Source of the DNA: an uncultured Spirochaetota bacterium | GTDB lineage: Bacteria; Spirochaetota; Brachyspiria; Brachyspirales; Brachyspiraceae | Direction: 5' to 3' | DNA: 64,000 bases | NCBI GenBank assembly: GCA_944390575.1 | Contig: CALXQJ010000003.1 | Location: forward strand, 124,001-188,000 | In this document: positions 54,665-61,968 of the stretch, in pieces | Layout of the letters: every line of letters begins with the position of its first letter | Position numbering within the stretch: the stretch's first letter is position 1 | Notes under the pieces: generated by a model | What the model saw: the letters and a program-made list of their open reading frames with translations, nothing else | Told to the model about the DNA's origin: nothing | Databases searched by the model: none | Translations under genes and position numbers: made by a program

Positions 54665-54699
54665 ATTAAAATAATATTTTGATATTTTTATATAGAAAT

Positions 54700-54717
54700 T
54701 AATACGTATACGTATTA
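54700..54717. promoter_or_regulatory. 18-base perfect palindrome, candidate MarR operator
   Basis: TAATACGTATACGTATTA reads the same on both strands and lies 24 bases before the metallo-beta-lactamase-fold gene start. MarR dimers typically bind palindromes of this length, and a MarR gene is the next gene downstream. The link is inferred. Confidence 0.55.
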
Positions 54718-54740
54718 TTATAAAATATAAAGGAGAGTAA

Positions 54741-55586
54741 ATGAAAAAAATTATAAATCTACTAATAATGCAAATATTCATAATAAGCATACTCTTTGCA
54801 AAAGAAAAAACTCCATTAGAATATCTACACGATAATACCCCATTAGAACCTACTAAAGTATTTGATAATCTATACTGTATTGGTAGTGTGAGTGTTGTTT
54901 CTTGGGCTATTAACACTTCTGATGGAATTATATTAATAGATTCTATGTGGGATAATAGAGATGCAAAATTAATTGAAGATGGGCTAAAAAAATTAGGGTT
55001 AGATACAAAAAATATAAAGTATATACTAATAAGTCATGGACATGGCGATCATTATGGTGGAGCTAAGTATCTAAAAGATAAATATAATTGTAAAGTTGTA
55101 TTAAGTGAAGTAGATACAAAACTTATGTACGAATTAAATACTGGACCAAATACTGATAGAGCACCTAAAGCTGAAATTGATATTTATTCTAAAGATAAAG
55201 ATGTTATAACTCTTGGAGATACACAAGTAAATATATTATCTACTCCAGGACATACTGCAGGTTGTTCATCTTTTATATTTCCTGTTAAATATAATAATAA
55301 AGAACATATAGCAGTATTATGGGGTGGTACTGGAGTATCATCTGAAAAAGAATTAAAATATAAATATAAGGAATCAGCTGAATACTTCAAAAAAGAAGCT
55401 ATAAAAAGAAATGCAGATATAGCATTAACTGCACATTTATTTCATAATAATGGATATGAAAATCTAAAAAAAGTTGCAAAACTCAAAAAGGGAGAGAAAA
55501 ATCCTTTTCTGCTAACAAAAGAAGAAATGAATAAATACTTAGATGATCTAATAGAAAAAGGCAATCAAGCTATAAAAAGCATATAG
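54741..55586 (+). CDS. Metallo-beta-lactamase-fold hydrolase, subclass B3-like
   Basis: A 281-residue exported protein (signal LLIMQIFIISILFAKEK) with an MBL fold: DGIILIDSMWDNRD, the zinc motif ILISHGHGDHYGGAKYL (HxHxDH), STPGHTAGCSSF with the third His, VLWGGTGVSS and a late His in LTAHLFHNNGY. The arrangement is close to subclass B3 metallo-beta-lactamases, but related non-lactamase hydrolases share it, so drug hydrolysis is only a possibility. AAGGAGAG precedes the ATG. An 18-base palindrome sits in its promoter region and a MarR gene follows. Confidence 0.85.
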   Translation: MKKIINLLIMQIFIISILFAKEKTPLEYLHDNTPLEPTKVFDNLYCIGSVSVVSWAINTSDGIILIDSMWDNRDAKLIEDGLKKLGLDTKNIKYILISHGHGDHYGGAKYLKDKYNCKVVLSEVDTKLMYELNTGPNTDRAPKAEIDIYSKDKDVITLGDTQVNILSTPGHTAGCSSFIFPVKYNNKEHIAVLWGGTGVSSEKELKYKYKESAEYFKKEAIKRNADIALTAHLFHNNGYENLKKVAKLKKGEKNPFLLTKEEMNKYLDDLIEKGNQAIKSI

Positions 55587-55608
55587 ATATGTATTGATTT
55601 ATTATAAT

Positions 55609-55652
55609 AATAACAAGTATATTCTTAAAAAAATAATATACTTGTTATTTAC
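55609..55652 (+). terminator. Terminator after the MBL gene
   Basis: A 15-base perfect stem: 55609-55623 with 55635-55649 around an 11-base loop, followed by T-rich sequence. Confidence 0.85.
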
Positions 55653-55707
55653 TATAAGCTAATATAGAATAGTATGTATATAAAACTTCATAGTTGGAGA
55701 CTTATTT

Positions 55708-56133
55708 TTGATACATAATATATGTCACGAAGTATGCTACACTTCAAGAAAAATATATCAATATATAGAGAAAAAAATATATAGTTTTAATATAACTCCA
55801 GAACAATTTATAGTTTTAAAAACATTAAACAAACAAGATGCAATATCACAAAAAGAATTATCAACAAAACTAGATAAAGATCAAAACACTGTAAAAGCAA
55901 TAGTAGATAAGTTAGAAAGAAAAGAATTAGTAAAAAGAGTAAAAAATGATATAGATAGAAGAGCATTCTACCTATTTATCACAGACAAAGCAAAAGAAAC
56001 AATTAAAATAGTAGAACAATATGAAAAAGAAGCATTAAATAATATGCTACAAAATATAGACGAAGATGAAATAAAAATATTAGACAATATTCTAACAAAA
56101 ATAAGAAATAATATTAAATCTCAACATCAATAA
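55708..56133 (+). CDS. MarR-family transcriptional regulator
   Basis: A 141-residue winged-helix repressor. The MarR pattern is clear: LNITPEQFIVLKTLN-like start (NITPEQFIVLKTLNKQDAIS), QKELSTKLDKDQNTVKAIVD as recognition helix, LERKELVKRVKNDIDRRAFY as wing with the D-x-R motif, and long terminal helices for dimerisation. MarR proteins often repress export or detoxification genes and respond to small phenolic or oxidant signals. Start is TTG 55708, with TTGGAGA upstream. It may regulate the MBL gene through the palindrome at 54700. Its 3' end overlaps the converging PHP gene by 20 bases. Confidence 0.88.
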   Translation: MIHNICHEVCYTSRKIYQYIEKKIYSFNITPEQFIVLKTLNKQDAISQKELSTKLDKDQNTVKAIVDKLERKELVKRVKNDIDRRAFYLFITDKAKETIKIVEQYEKEALNNMLQNIDEDEIKILDNILTKIRNNIKSQHQ

Positions 56134-56953
56134 AATTATTATTAATAAGCATCTTAACACTACTAAAACCAACTTCTCTTAAAGTATCAATCATATCAAT
56201 ATAATAATTATCAAGTCTATCTGCAACATGACAATCTGTATTAACAATAATAGGAATATCAAGCTCTAATATTCTTTTTATAGTTAAATCATTAGGATAG
56301 TATGCTTTAAGATTATCTTCTTTTACCTTTCCTGTATTAATTTCTATCATCATCAAACCATTATTTTTATTATAATCTTTTATAGCAAGAAGAACATTAT
56401 CAATCAAATCAATATGCCACTTATCATAAACATTAAAATATTTATTATTCTTATTATACTTTCTAATCAAATCTAAATGCCCTATAATATCAGGTTTTTG
56501 AGTATTTATCATTTTTATAATATTATTATAATATCTTTTAGCTATTTCTTTTATATCAGAAAAATAATTAAGAGCATAAATAAACTTATCTTCAGAATTA
56601 TCAATAGGATAATAATTACCCTCATCATCTTCTATAAAATGAACAGATCCTATTCTATAATCAAGCCCCATTTCAATATCAGTATCTTTACTTAAGTTAG
56701 AATAATAATCACCCTCAATACCAGCATATACTTCTATCTTGTCTTTATATACTTCTTTACACTTTTTTATATCTTCCAAATACTTAATAGTATTTGCAAC
56801 GCTCATAGAAGATATATCATAATCAAAATGAGAATGACCAGAAAAACCAATACTAATAAAACCCTTATTAATAGCAATTAATATATTTTCTTCTATAGTG
56901 TTTTTTCCATCACAATAAGTGGTGTGAGTATGTATATTTGATATATATTTCAT
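56114..56953 (-). CDS. PHP-domain phosphatase, histidinol-phosphatase (HisK) type
   Basis: A 279-residue PHP metallo-hydrolase. Metal motifs: IHTHTTYCDGKNTIEEN, IGFSGHSHFDYD, a Glu in VYAGIEGDYY, GSVHFIEDD, IIGHLDLIRKY and NTDCHVADR. These fit HisK/HisJ histidinol-phosphate phosphatases, but PHP proteins also act on other phosphoesters, and no other his gene is in this window, so the histidine role is tentative. It overlaps the MarR gene end by 20 bases on the other strand. Confidence 0.82.
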   Translation of the reverse strand: MKYISNIHTHTTYCDGKNTIEENILIAINKGFISIGFSGHSHFDYDISSMSVANTIKYLEDIKKCKEVYKDKIEVYAGIEGDYYSNLSKDTDIEMGLDYRIGSVHFIEDDEGNYYPIDNSEDKFIYALNYFSDIKEIAKRYYNNIIKMINTQKPDIIGHLDLIRKYNKNNKYFNVYDKWHIDLIDNVLLAIKDYNKNNGLMMIEINTGKVKEDNLKAYYPNDLTIKRILELDIPIIVNTDCHVADRLDNYYIDMIDTLREVGFSSVKMLINNNFIDVEI

Positions 56954-57026
56954 AAAATAAAAATCCGATATTTTTTATATTATAATACATATATTATAAA
57001 ATATTTATTTAAATACAAATTTATTT

Positions 57027-57695
57027 ATGATAAAAAAAATTATATTAATAATATTAACCCTTATCAGTATAATAGGTTGTTCTACAGTAATAATAGCCTC
57101 AGGTGGATCTAAAAAAGTAAAGAGTATAGAAGAAGAAATAAAAAAACAAGAACAAGAAAAAATAAGAATTAGAAATGAAAAAAATAAACCTGTTAGATAT
57201 CAGTATAGACTTACAGAAAGAGGTAAAATACTAATAGTGCCACAAACTATTTTATTTGATGAAAATAGTGATGTTGTAGATATGAATAAATATGAAACTA
57301 CAATAAATTATGTTTCAAGCTTAATGAATAACCCAAAAATTATAAGTATGATGATAGAAGGTCATATAGGGCATAATGAAAGCCCTGTATTAAAATCTTT
57401 AGTATATCAGGCAAATAGAACAAATAATGTATTATACCTATATAACTACCCCACTCAAGATAGAGTAGATCTTTCTGAAATAAGGGCTAAAAATGTTGAA
57501 AACTATATACAGGCAAATGTAGAACCTATTTATTTAAGTAAAATTAAGATTTTAAGCTTACAAGATTTAATAGCACCATATTTTGATGAGAGTAAAAACA
57601 GAAGAGTTGAGTTTATCATTATGGAAAATGAAGATGATATACAAAAATATCTAAGATATATAGATAAAGCATTCAATGAACTATATTCAAAATAA
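57027..57695 (+). CDS. OmpA-like domain lipoprotein
   Basis: A 222-residue lipoprotein with signal ending LISIIGC, then a charged coiled segment (EEIKKQEQEKIRIRNEKNK) and a C-terminal OmpA-like domain: QTILFDENSDVVDM, ISMMIEGHIGH, LSEIRAKNVENYI and a final NRRVEFIIM. OmpA domains bind peptidoglycan, so the protein should tether the outer or inner membrane to the wall. A second segment (NRTNNVLYLYNYPTQDRVD) interrupts the fold more than usual. The start has no clear ribosome-binding site. Confidence 0.82.
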   Translation: MIKKIILIILTLISIIGCSTVIIASGGSKKVKSIEEEIKKQEQEKIRIRNEKNKPVRYQYRLTERGKILIVPQTILFDENSDVVDMNKYETTINYVSSLMNNPKIISMMIEGHIGHNESPVLKSLVYQANRTNNVLYLYNYPTQDRVDLSEIRAKNVENYIQANVEPIYLSKIKILSLQDLIAPYFDESKNRRVEFIIMENEDDIQKYLRYIDKAFNELYSK

Positions 57696-57716
57696 CTATA
57701 AATAGTAATATTTTTA

Positions 57717-57744
57717 TTGCTTTTTAATTCTTTAATAGTATAAT
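57717..57744 (+). promoter_or_regulatory. Promoter for the symporter gene
   Basis: TTGCTT (57717-57722), 16 bases, TATAAT (57739-57744), then AAAGGA before ATG 57789. Confidence 0.5.
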
Positions 57745-57788
57745 ATTCTATCAATAATAAAAAATTTTAAACATTAAAGGAAAATACT

Positions 57789-59195
57789 ATGAGTGAAATG
57801 GGTAATAATGAAAAGAGAGAAAAACTTTCAAGTAGATTAGGCTTTTTATTAGTATCTGCAGGATGTGCTATTGGACTTGGTAATGTTTGGCGATTTCCTT
57901 ATATTACAGGTAAGTATGGGGGTGCTGCTTTTGTTATAATCTATATTTTGGCTTTAATAATTTTAGGTCTTCCCATACTAATAATGGAATTTTCTGTTGG
58001 ACGAGCTGGAGGACGTGACTTGGCAGGTTCTTATAAAAAACTTCAAAAGCAAAATCATAAATGGCATATTATAGGATATATACAGTTATTTGGTTGTGTA
58101 TTACTTATGATGTTTTATACTACTATAGCTGGTTGGTGCTTAGCTTATACTTATTTTACTGCTATTGGTAAACTTGATGGACTTAATGCTAATGAGATAG
58201 GAATGTTTTTTTCTAATGTATTAGCTTCTCCTTCTACACTTGTATTTTGGATGGGTATGTCTATATTGCTTGCTACTATTGTATGTTTGAATGGTCTTGA
58301 AAATGGTGTTGAGAAGGTTACTAAGGTTATGATGAGCTTACTTTTCTTTATACTTATTGTATTAATTGTAAGAGCTGTTACTTTACCTAATGCTTCTGAG
58401 GGGTTAAAATTTTATCTTTTACCAAATTTTGAAAACTTATTTGGGGGCAGCTTAAAAGACTTTTTTACTGTAGCTTATGCTGCTATTGGACAGGCATTTT
58501 TTACACTTAGCCTTGGAATTGGTGCTATGACTATATTTGGTTCTTATATAGATAAAAATTATTCATTAACTGGTGAATCTATTATGGTTGTAATATTAGA
58601 TACATTAATAGCACTACTTGCTGGACTTGTAATATTTCCTGCTACTTTTGCTTTTGGTATTAATCCTGGAGAAGGAGCTGGTTTAGCTTTTTTAACTTTA
58701 CCTAATATTTTTAATATTATGCCACTTGGTAGAATATGGGGTACATTATTTTTCTTATTCCTATCTATGGCAGCACTTACTACTATAATAGCTGTATTTG
58801 AAAATATTATAGCAGTTACAATGTCTGAAACTAAGATGGGTAGAAAAAAAACTACTATAATAGTTGCTATTTCATTATTTATATTAGGACTGCCATCTGC
58901 TTTAAGTTTTAACTTATTATCATTTATACAACCTCTTGGTAAGGGGAGTTCTATTGTTGATGGTATAGACTTTTTGGTAAGTAATAATTTTCTACCTCTT
59001 GGAGGATTAATAATACTTATATTCTGTACTCGTAAATTAGGATGGGGTTGGGATAATTTTATCAAAGAAGCAGATTCTGGAAAGGGGATAAAATTCCCTA
59101 AGTGGTCTAAGTTTTATGTATCATATATACTACCACTTATTATTATAGCTATATTTATTATAGATTATATAAATAAACTCTCTAAAATAAATTAA
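57789..59195 (+). CDS. Sodium:neurotransmitter symporter family (NSS) transporter
   Basis: A 468-residue inner-membrane protein with about 11 or 12 transmembrane segments. TM1 has the NSS signature GLGNVWRFPYITGKYGGAAF, TM6 the IGQAFFTLSLGIGAMTIFGS region, and there are FAFGINPGEGAGLAF and SALSFNLLSF. Bacterial relatives (LeuT, MhsT, TnaT) import amino acids with Na+; the substrate here may be a tryptophan or branched-chain amino acid. Single gene with own promoter. Confidence 0.92.
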   Translation: MSEMGNNEKREKLSSRLGFLLVSAGCAIGLGNVWRFPYITGKYGGAAFVIIYILALIILGLPILIMEFSVGRAGGRDLAGSYKKLQKQNHKWHIIGYIQLFGCVLLMMFYTTIAGWCLAYTYFTAIGKLDGLNANEIGMFFSNVLASPSTLVFWMGMSILLATIVCLNGLENGVEKVTKVMMSLLFFILIVLIVRAVTLPNASEGLKFYLLPNFENLFGGSLKDFFTVAYAAIGQAFFTLSLGIGAMTIFGSYIDKNYSLTGESIMVVILDTLIALLAGLVIFPATFAFGINPGEGAGLAFLTLPNIFNIMPLGRIWGTLFFLFLSMAALTTIIAVFENIIAVTMSETKMGRKKTTIIVAISLFILGLPSALSFNLLSFIQPLGKGSSIVDGIDFLVSNNFLPLGGLIILIFCTRKLGWGWDNFIKEADSGKGIKFPKWSKFYVSYILPLIIIAIFIIDYINKLSKIN

Positions 59196-59199
59196 AAAA

Positions 59200-59227
59200 T
59201 TGATATTTAGAAATTAAACTATATAAT
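59200..59227 (+). promoter_or_regulatory. Promoter for the FtsX/ABC pair
   Basis: TTGATA (59200-59205), 16 bases, TATAAT (59222-59227). Overlapping and downstream is an imperfect inverted structure: ACTATATA (59218-59225), TATATCGATATA (59231-59242, self-complementary) and TATATAGT (59250-59257). Confidence 0.5.
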
Positions 59228-59285
59228 TTTTATATCGATATATAATTAGTATATAGTTTATTTATTTTTTAAAGAGGTGATAATT

Positions 59286-59852
59286 GTGTATAATTCTATG
59301 CTCGGATATGCTTCTAAACTTGTAAAAGGTAATACACTATTTTCTATAATAATGTTTATAGTAATATCGCAACTAATGGTAATAAACTCTATATTCTCAT
59401 TAGTATGGAAATATGAAATATTATTAAATGAAAATTATGCACCTTTCTTTAGAGAATTATCAATATACTCTATATTTATATTTGTAGGTATAGCTTCTCT
59501 ATTATTTGCTATGATAGTGAGTATTTATTTATTTGCAAAAAATAGAAGAATGTTTTCTACTCTTAGAATATTTGGAGCTACTAAACTATCTATAAAAAAG
59601 CTATTTACTATTATTAGTTTACTTTATATTAGTATTTCTTTTGTGATATGTATTATAGAAGTTACTATTTTATATATAAGATATAATCAATTTATCAAAA
59701 CTATTATTTCTACTTCTGATATTATTAATGGTATATTTATTGTATTTTGTTTTAATATAGCTTTAATGGCTATTTTTATGTTGGGTTCTACTATCATAAA
59801 TAATATTTTACTTAGAAAAGACCCTTATGAAGATTTAAGAGGTACTCTATAA
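59286..59852 (+). CDS. Minimal FtsX-like ABC permease
   Basis: A 188-residue membrane protein with four hydrophobic segments (about 18-40, 60-85, 105-130, 145-175) and the FtsX-family signature YLFAKNRRMFSTLRIFGATK. It lacks the large periplasmic domain of FtsX and MacB, so only the membrane module is present. Start is GTG 59286, with AAAGAGGTG 8 bases upstream; an in-frame GTG at 59277 is inside the ribosome-binding site. Its stop overlaps the ATPase start by one base, so the two form one transporter or regulator of wall enzymes. Confidence 0.75.
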   Translation: MYNSMLGYASKLVKGNTLFSIIMFIVISQLMVINSIFSLVWKYEILLNENYAPFFRELSIYSIFIFVGIASLLFAMIVSIYLFAKNRRMFSTLRIFGATKLSIKKLFTIISLLYISISFVICIIEVTILYIRYNQFIKTIISTSDIINGIFIVFCFNIALMAIFMLGSTIINNILLRKDPYEDLRGTL

Positions 59853-60526
59853 TGAATATAAAAGTTATTAATGTTTCTAAAGAATTTTATTTTGGAGTAA
59901 ATAAATTAATTGCTTGCAAGGATATTAGCCTTGATATTAATCAGGGAGATTTTATCAGTTTTGTAGGACATACTGGAAGTGGTAAAAGCACTTTATTAAG
60001 TCTCATTGGGGGAATACTTAAACCTACTGAGGGTTCTATTTATTATGATGCTAATAAGCTAAATAATCCTTCAGAAGAGGTATTATCTTCTTTTAGACGT
60101 GAGTATTTTTCTTATATATTTCAATATCCTGTTGTTATACCTACTCTTAATGTTATGGATAATATTTTAATGCCACTTGCATTTAAACATAAAATAACAG
60201 AAGAAAAAATAAATGAAACAAAAGAAAATCTTGCCCTATTTGGACTTGAATCTAAAATATATACTCGTGCTTCTAATTTATCTGGTGGTGAGATGAAAAA
60301 AGTTTCTATATTAAGAGGTCTTGCTTATGGGTGTAAATGCTTGATTGCTGATGAACCTACAAGCGACTTAGATCCTGCTACTGTAAAAGTTCTTATGGAA
60401 ATATTAGAAAAACTAAATAAACAAGGAACTACTATTATAATGGTTACTCACTCTCATAATATTGCTGCTGTTGCTACTAATGTTTATGAGATGGATAAGG
60501 GTAAGATTGCTCGTTGTCTTAAGTAG
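59852..60526 (+). CDS. ABC transporter ATP-binding protein (LolD/MacB/FtsE type)
   Basis: A 224-residue ATPase with Walker A GHTGSGKST, a Q-loop FQYPVVIPTLNV, signature LSGGEMKKVSILRGL, Walker B CLIADEPTSDLDP and H-loop VTHSHN. Sequence features fit the LolD/MacB/FtsE group that works with FtsX-like permeases. One-base overlap with the permease gene upstream indicates a dedicated partner. Substrate unknown: lipoprotein, peptide or mechanical signalling to cell-wall hydrolases are possible. Confidence 0.9.
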   Translation: MNIKVINVSKEFYFGVNKLIACKDISLDINQGDFISFVGHTGSGKSTLLSLIGGILKPTEGSIYYDANKLNNPSEEVLSSFRREYFSYIFQYPVVIPTLNVMDNILMPLAFKHKITEEKINETKENLALFGLESKIYTRASNLSGGEMKKVSILRGLAYGCKCLIADEPTSDLDPATVKVLMEILEKLNKQGTTIIMVTHSHNIAAVATNVYEMDKGKIARCLK

Positions 60527-60541
60527 CTATCATTTTTTAAT

Positions 60542-60570
60542 TTGACTAAAAAAAATTATAATATTATAAT
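60542..60570 (+). promoter_or_regulatory. Promoter placed next to the 60580 start codon
   Basis: TTGACT (60542-60547), 17 bases, TATAAT (60565-60570). The transcript should start near 60577, only about 3 bases before ATG 60580, with no ribosome-binding site, so the mRNA is probably leaderless. Confidence 0.55.
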
Positions 60571-60579
60571 AAAATCAAT

Positions 60580-61101
60580 ATGAGTCAATTAATATTATAC
60601 ATTATAATTTTTATCATTATAGCAGCTATAAGAATACTAAACAATATTAAAGTATCTAATAATCATAGTAGTAAAAAAACACAAAACAATAATAAATATA
60701 ATAATGAAAAAAAAGAATATAATGATGATGATATTCTAAAAAAACTTTTTGAAAACTTAGAAGAAACGAAAAAGATATTCCCTACAACAAAAACTATAAA
60801 AGAACATTCTACTGATAATGAAATAACAGAAATAGAAGAAATAAAAGAAGAAGCATCTGAATATAATACTATAAACTCTAAATATGCAAAATATAATGAC
60901 TATAATTATGCTATAGAAGAGGCTAATAAACCAAGAGTAAATATATCAGAAAATATTTCTTTAACGGATACTCATCCTATATCAGTATATAATAATAGAA
61001 AAAAGCAGTTATTAAATAATTTAAATATAAAAAATGCTATAATGTATAATGCTATATTAGAACCTAAAAGATTAAATTATAGATTTAAAAGAAAAAACTA
61101 A
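60580..61101 (+). CDS. Hypothetical single-pass membrane protein
   Basis: A 173-residue protein with an N-terminal membrane helix (SQLILYIIIFIIIAAIRIL) and a long, charged, low-complexity tail rich in Asn, Lys and Glu (TEIEEIKEEASEYNTINSK). No known domain. The tail is probably cytoplasmic and unstructured. It is one base ahead of mazG (stop to next ATG), so the two are translated together. The strong promoter directly before it would serve mazG as well. Confidence 0.68.
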   Translation: MSQLILYIIIFIIIAAIRILNNIKVSNNHSSKKTQNNNKYNNEKKEYNDDDILKKLFENLEETKKIFPTTKTIKEHSTDNEITEIEEIKEEASEYNTINSKYAKYNDYNYAIEEANKPRVNISENISLTDTHPISVYNNRKKQLLNNLNIKNAIMYNAILEPKRLNYRFKRKN

Positions 61102-61102
61102 A

Positions 61103-61897
61103 ATGTCACACAATAAAGAATTTGATAAATTAATAGAAATAATCAAAGTATTACGTGGAGAAAATGGATGTGCTTGGGACAAAAAGCAAACATTTGATTC
61201 TCTTATTCCTTTATTTTTAGAAGAGTCTTATGAGCTTACTTCTGCTATTAGTAATAGAGACTATGATAATATAAAAGAAGAGCTTGGGGATATACTACTT
61301 CATATTATATTTTTCTCAGAACTTGCTAATGAGTTAGAATATGAAAATAGATTTAATATAGAGGATGTATTAAAGGAAATTAATGAAAAATTAATACGCC
61401 GTCATCCTCATATATTTGGAGATAGCAAGGTTAATACTGTTGATGGTATACTCAAACAGTGGGAAGAAATAAAAAAAGAAGAGAAGAAAGATAAAAAGTT
61501 AGAAAGTATCTTAGATGATATAGCTATAAATCTGCCTATATTTGAAAAGTCATACAAGCTTATGAAAAAGGCTGCTTCTGTGGGATTTGAGTATCCTAAT
61601 ATAGAAGATTCTATTAAAAAGATAGATGAAGAAGTTGCTGAAGTAAAAGAAGCATTTTTAGAAAATGATAAAGAACATCTTGAAGAAGAAATTGGTGATC
61701 TTATTATGGTTGTTATAGATTTTGCACGTATGGCTAAAATTAATCCTGTTAATTCTTTAATAAGATGTAATAATAAGTTTAAAAAGAGATTTAATTATAT
61801 AGAAAAGAAAGCTAAAGAGATGAATAAGCCTTTAGAAGAACTTACTCTCAAAGAAATGGATGATCTTTGGAATGAGTATAAAAAGAATTATGAATAA
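61103..61897 (+). CDS. mazG: Nucleoside triphosphate pyrophosphohydrolase MazG
   Basis: A 264-residue protein with two MazG domains, as in E. coli. Each has the metal-binding Glu set: EESYELTSAI with EELGDILLHI in the first, and EEVAEVKEAF with EEIGDLIMVV in the second. CAWDKKQTFDSL and RRHPHIFGD are also family marks. It hydrolyses noncanonical or excess (d)NTPs to NMP and pyrophosphate, keeping the pool clean or lowering ppGpp effects. Joined to the membrane protein gene upstream. Confidence 0.94.
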   Translation: MSHNKEFDKLIEIIKVLRGENGCAWDKKQTFDSLIPLFLEESYELTSAISNRDYDNIKEELGDILLHIIFFSELANELEYENRFNIEDVLKEINEKLIRRHPHIFGDSKVNTVDGILKQWEEIKKEEKKDKKLESILDDIAINLPIFEKSYKLMKKAASVGFEYPNIEDSIKKIDEEVAEVKEAFLENDKEHLEEEIGDLIMVVIDFARMAKINPVNSLIRCNNKFKKRFNYIEKKAKEMNKPLEELTLKEMDDLWNEYKKNYE

Positions 61898-61925
61898 TTG
61901 ATTTTTTTATTTTTATTAATATAAT
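61898..61925 (+). promoter_or_regulatory. Promoter for htpG
   Basis: TTGATT (61898-61903), 16 bases, TATAAT (61920-61925), then AAAGGGGT before ATG 61969. No CIRCE element is seen, so heat control by HrcA is not indicated. Confidence 0.5.
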
Positions 61926-61968
61926 ATCTTCCTAATTTTCAGAATAAAAATTTTAAAGGGGTAAAATA

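Noticed and set aside
58559-59065. 168-codon open frame antisense to the symporter
   Set aside because: The opposite strand encodes clear transmembrane segments of the NSS family; no ribosome-binding site or family match.
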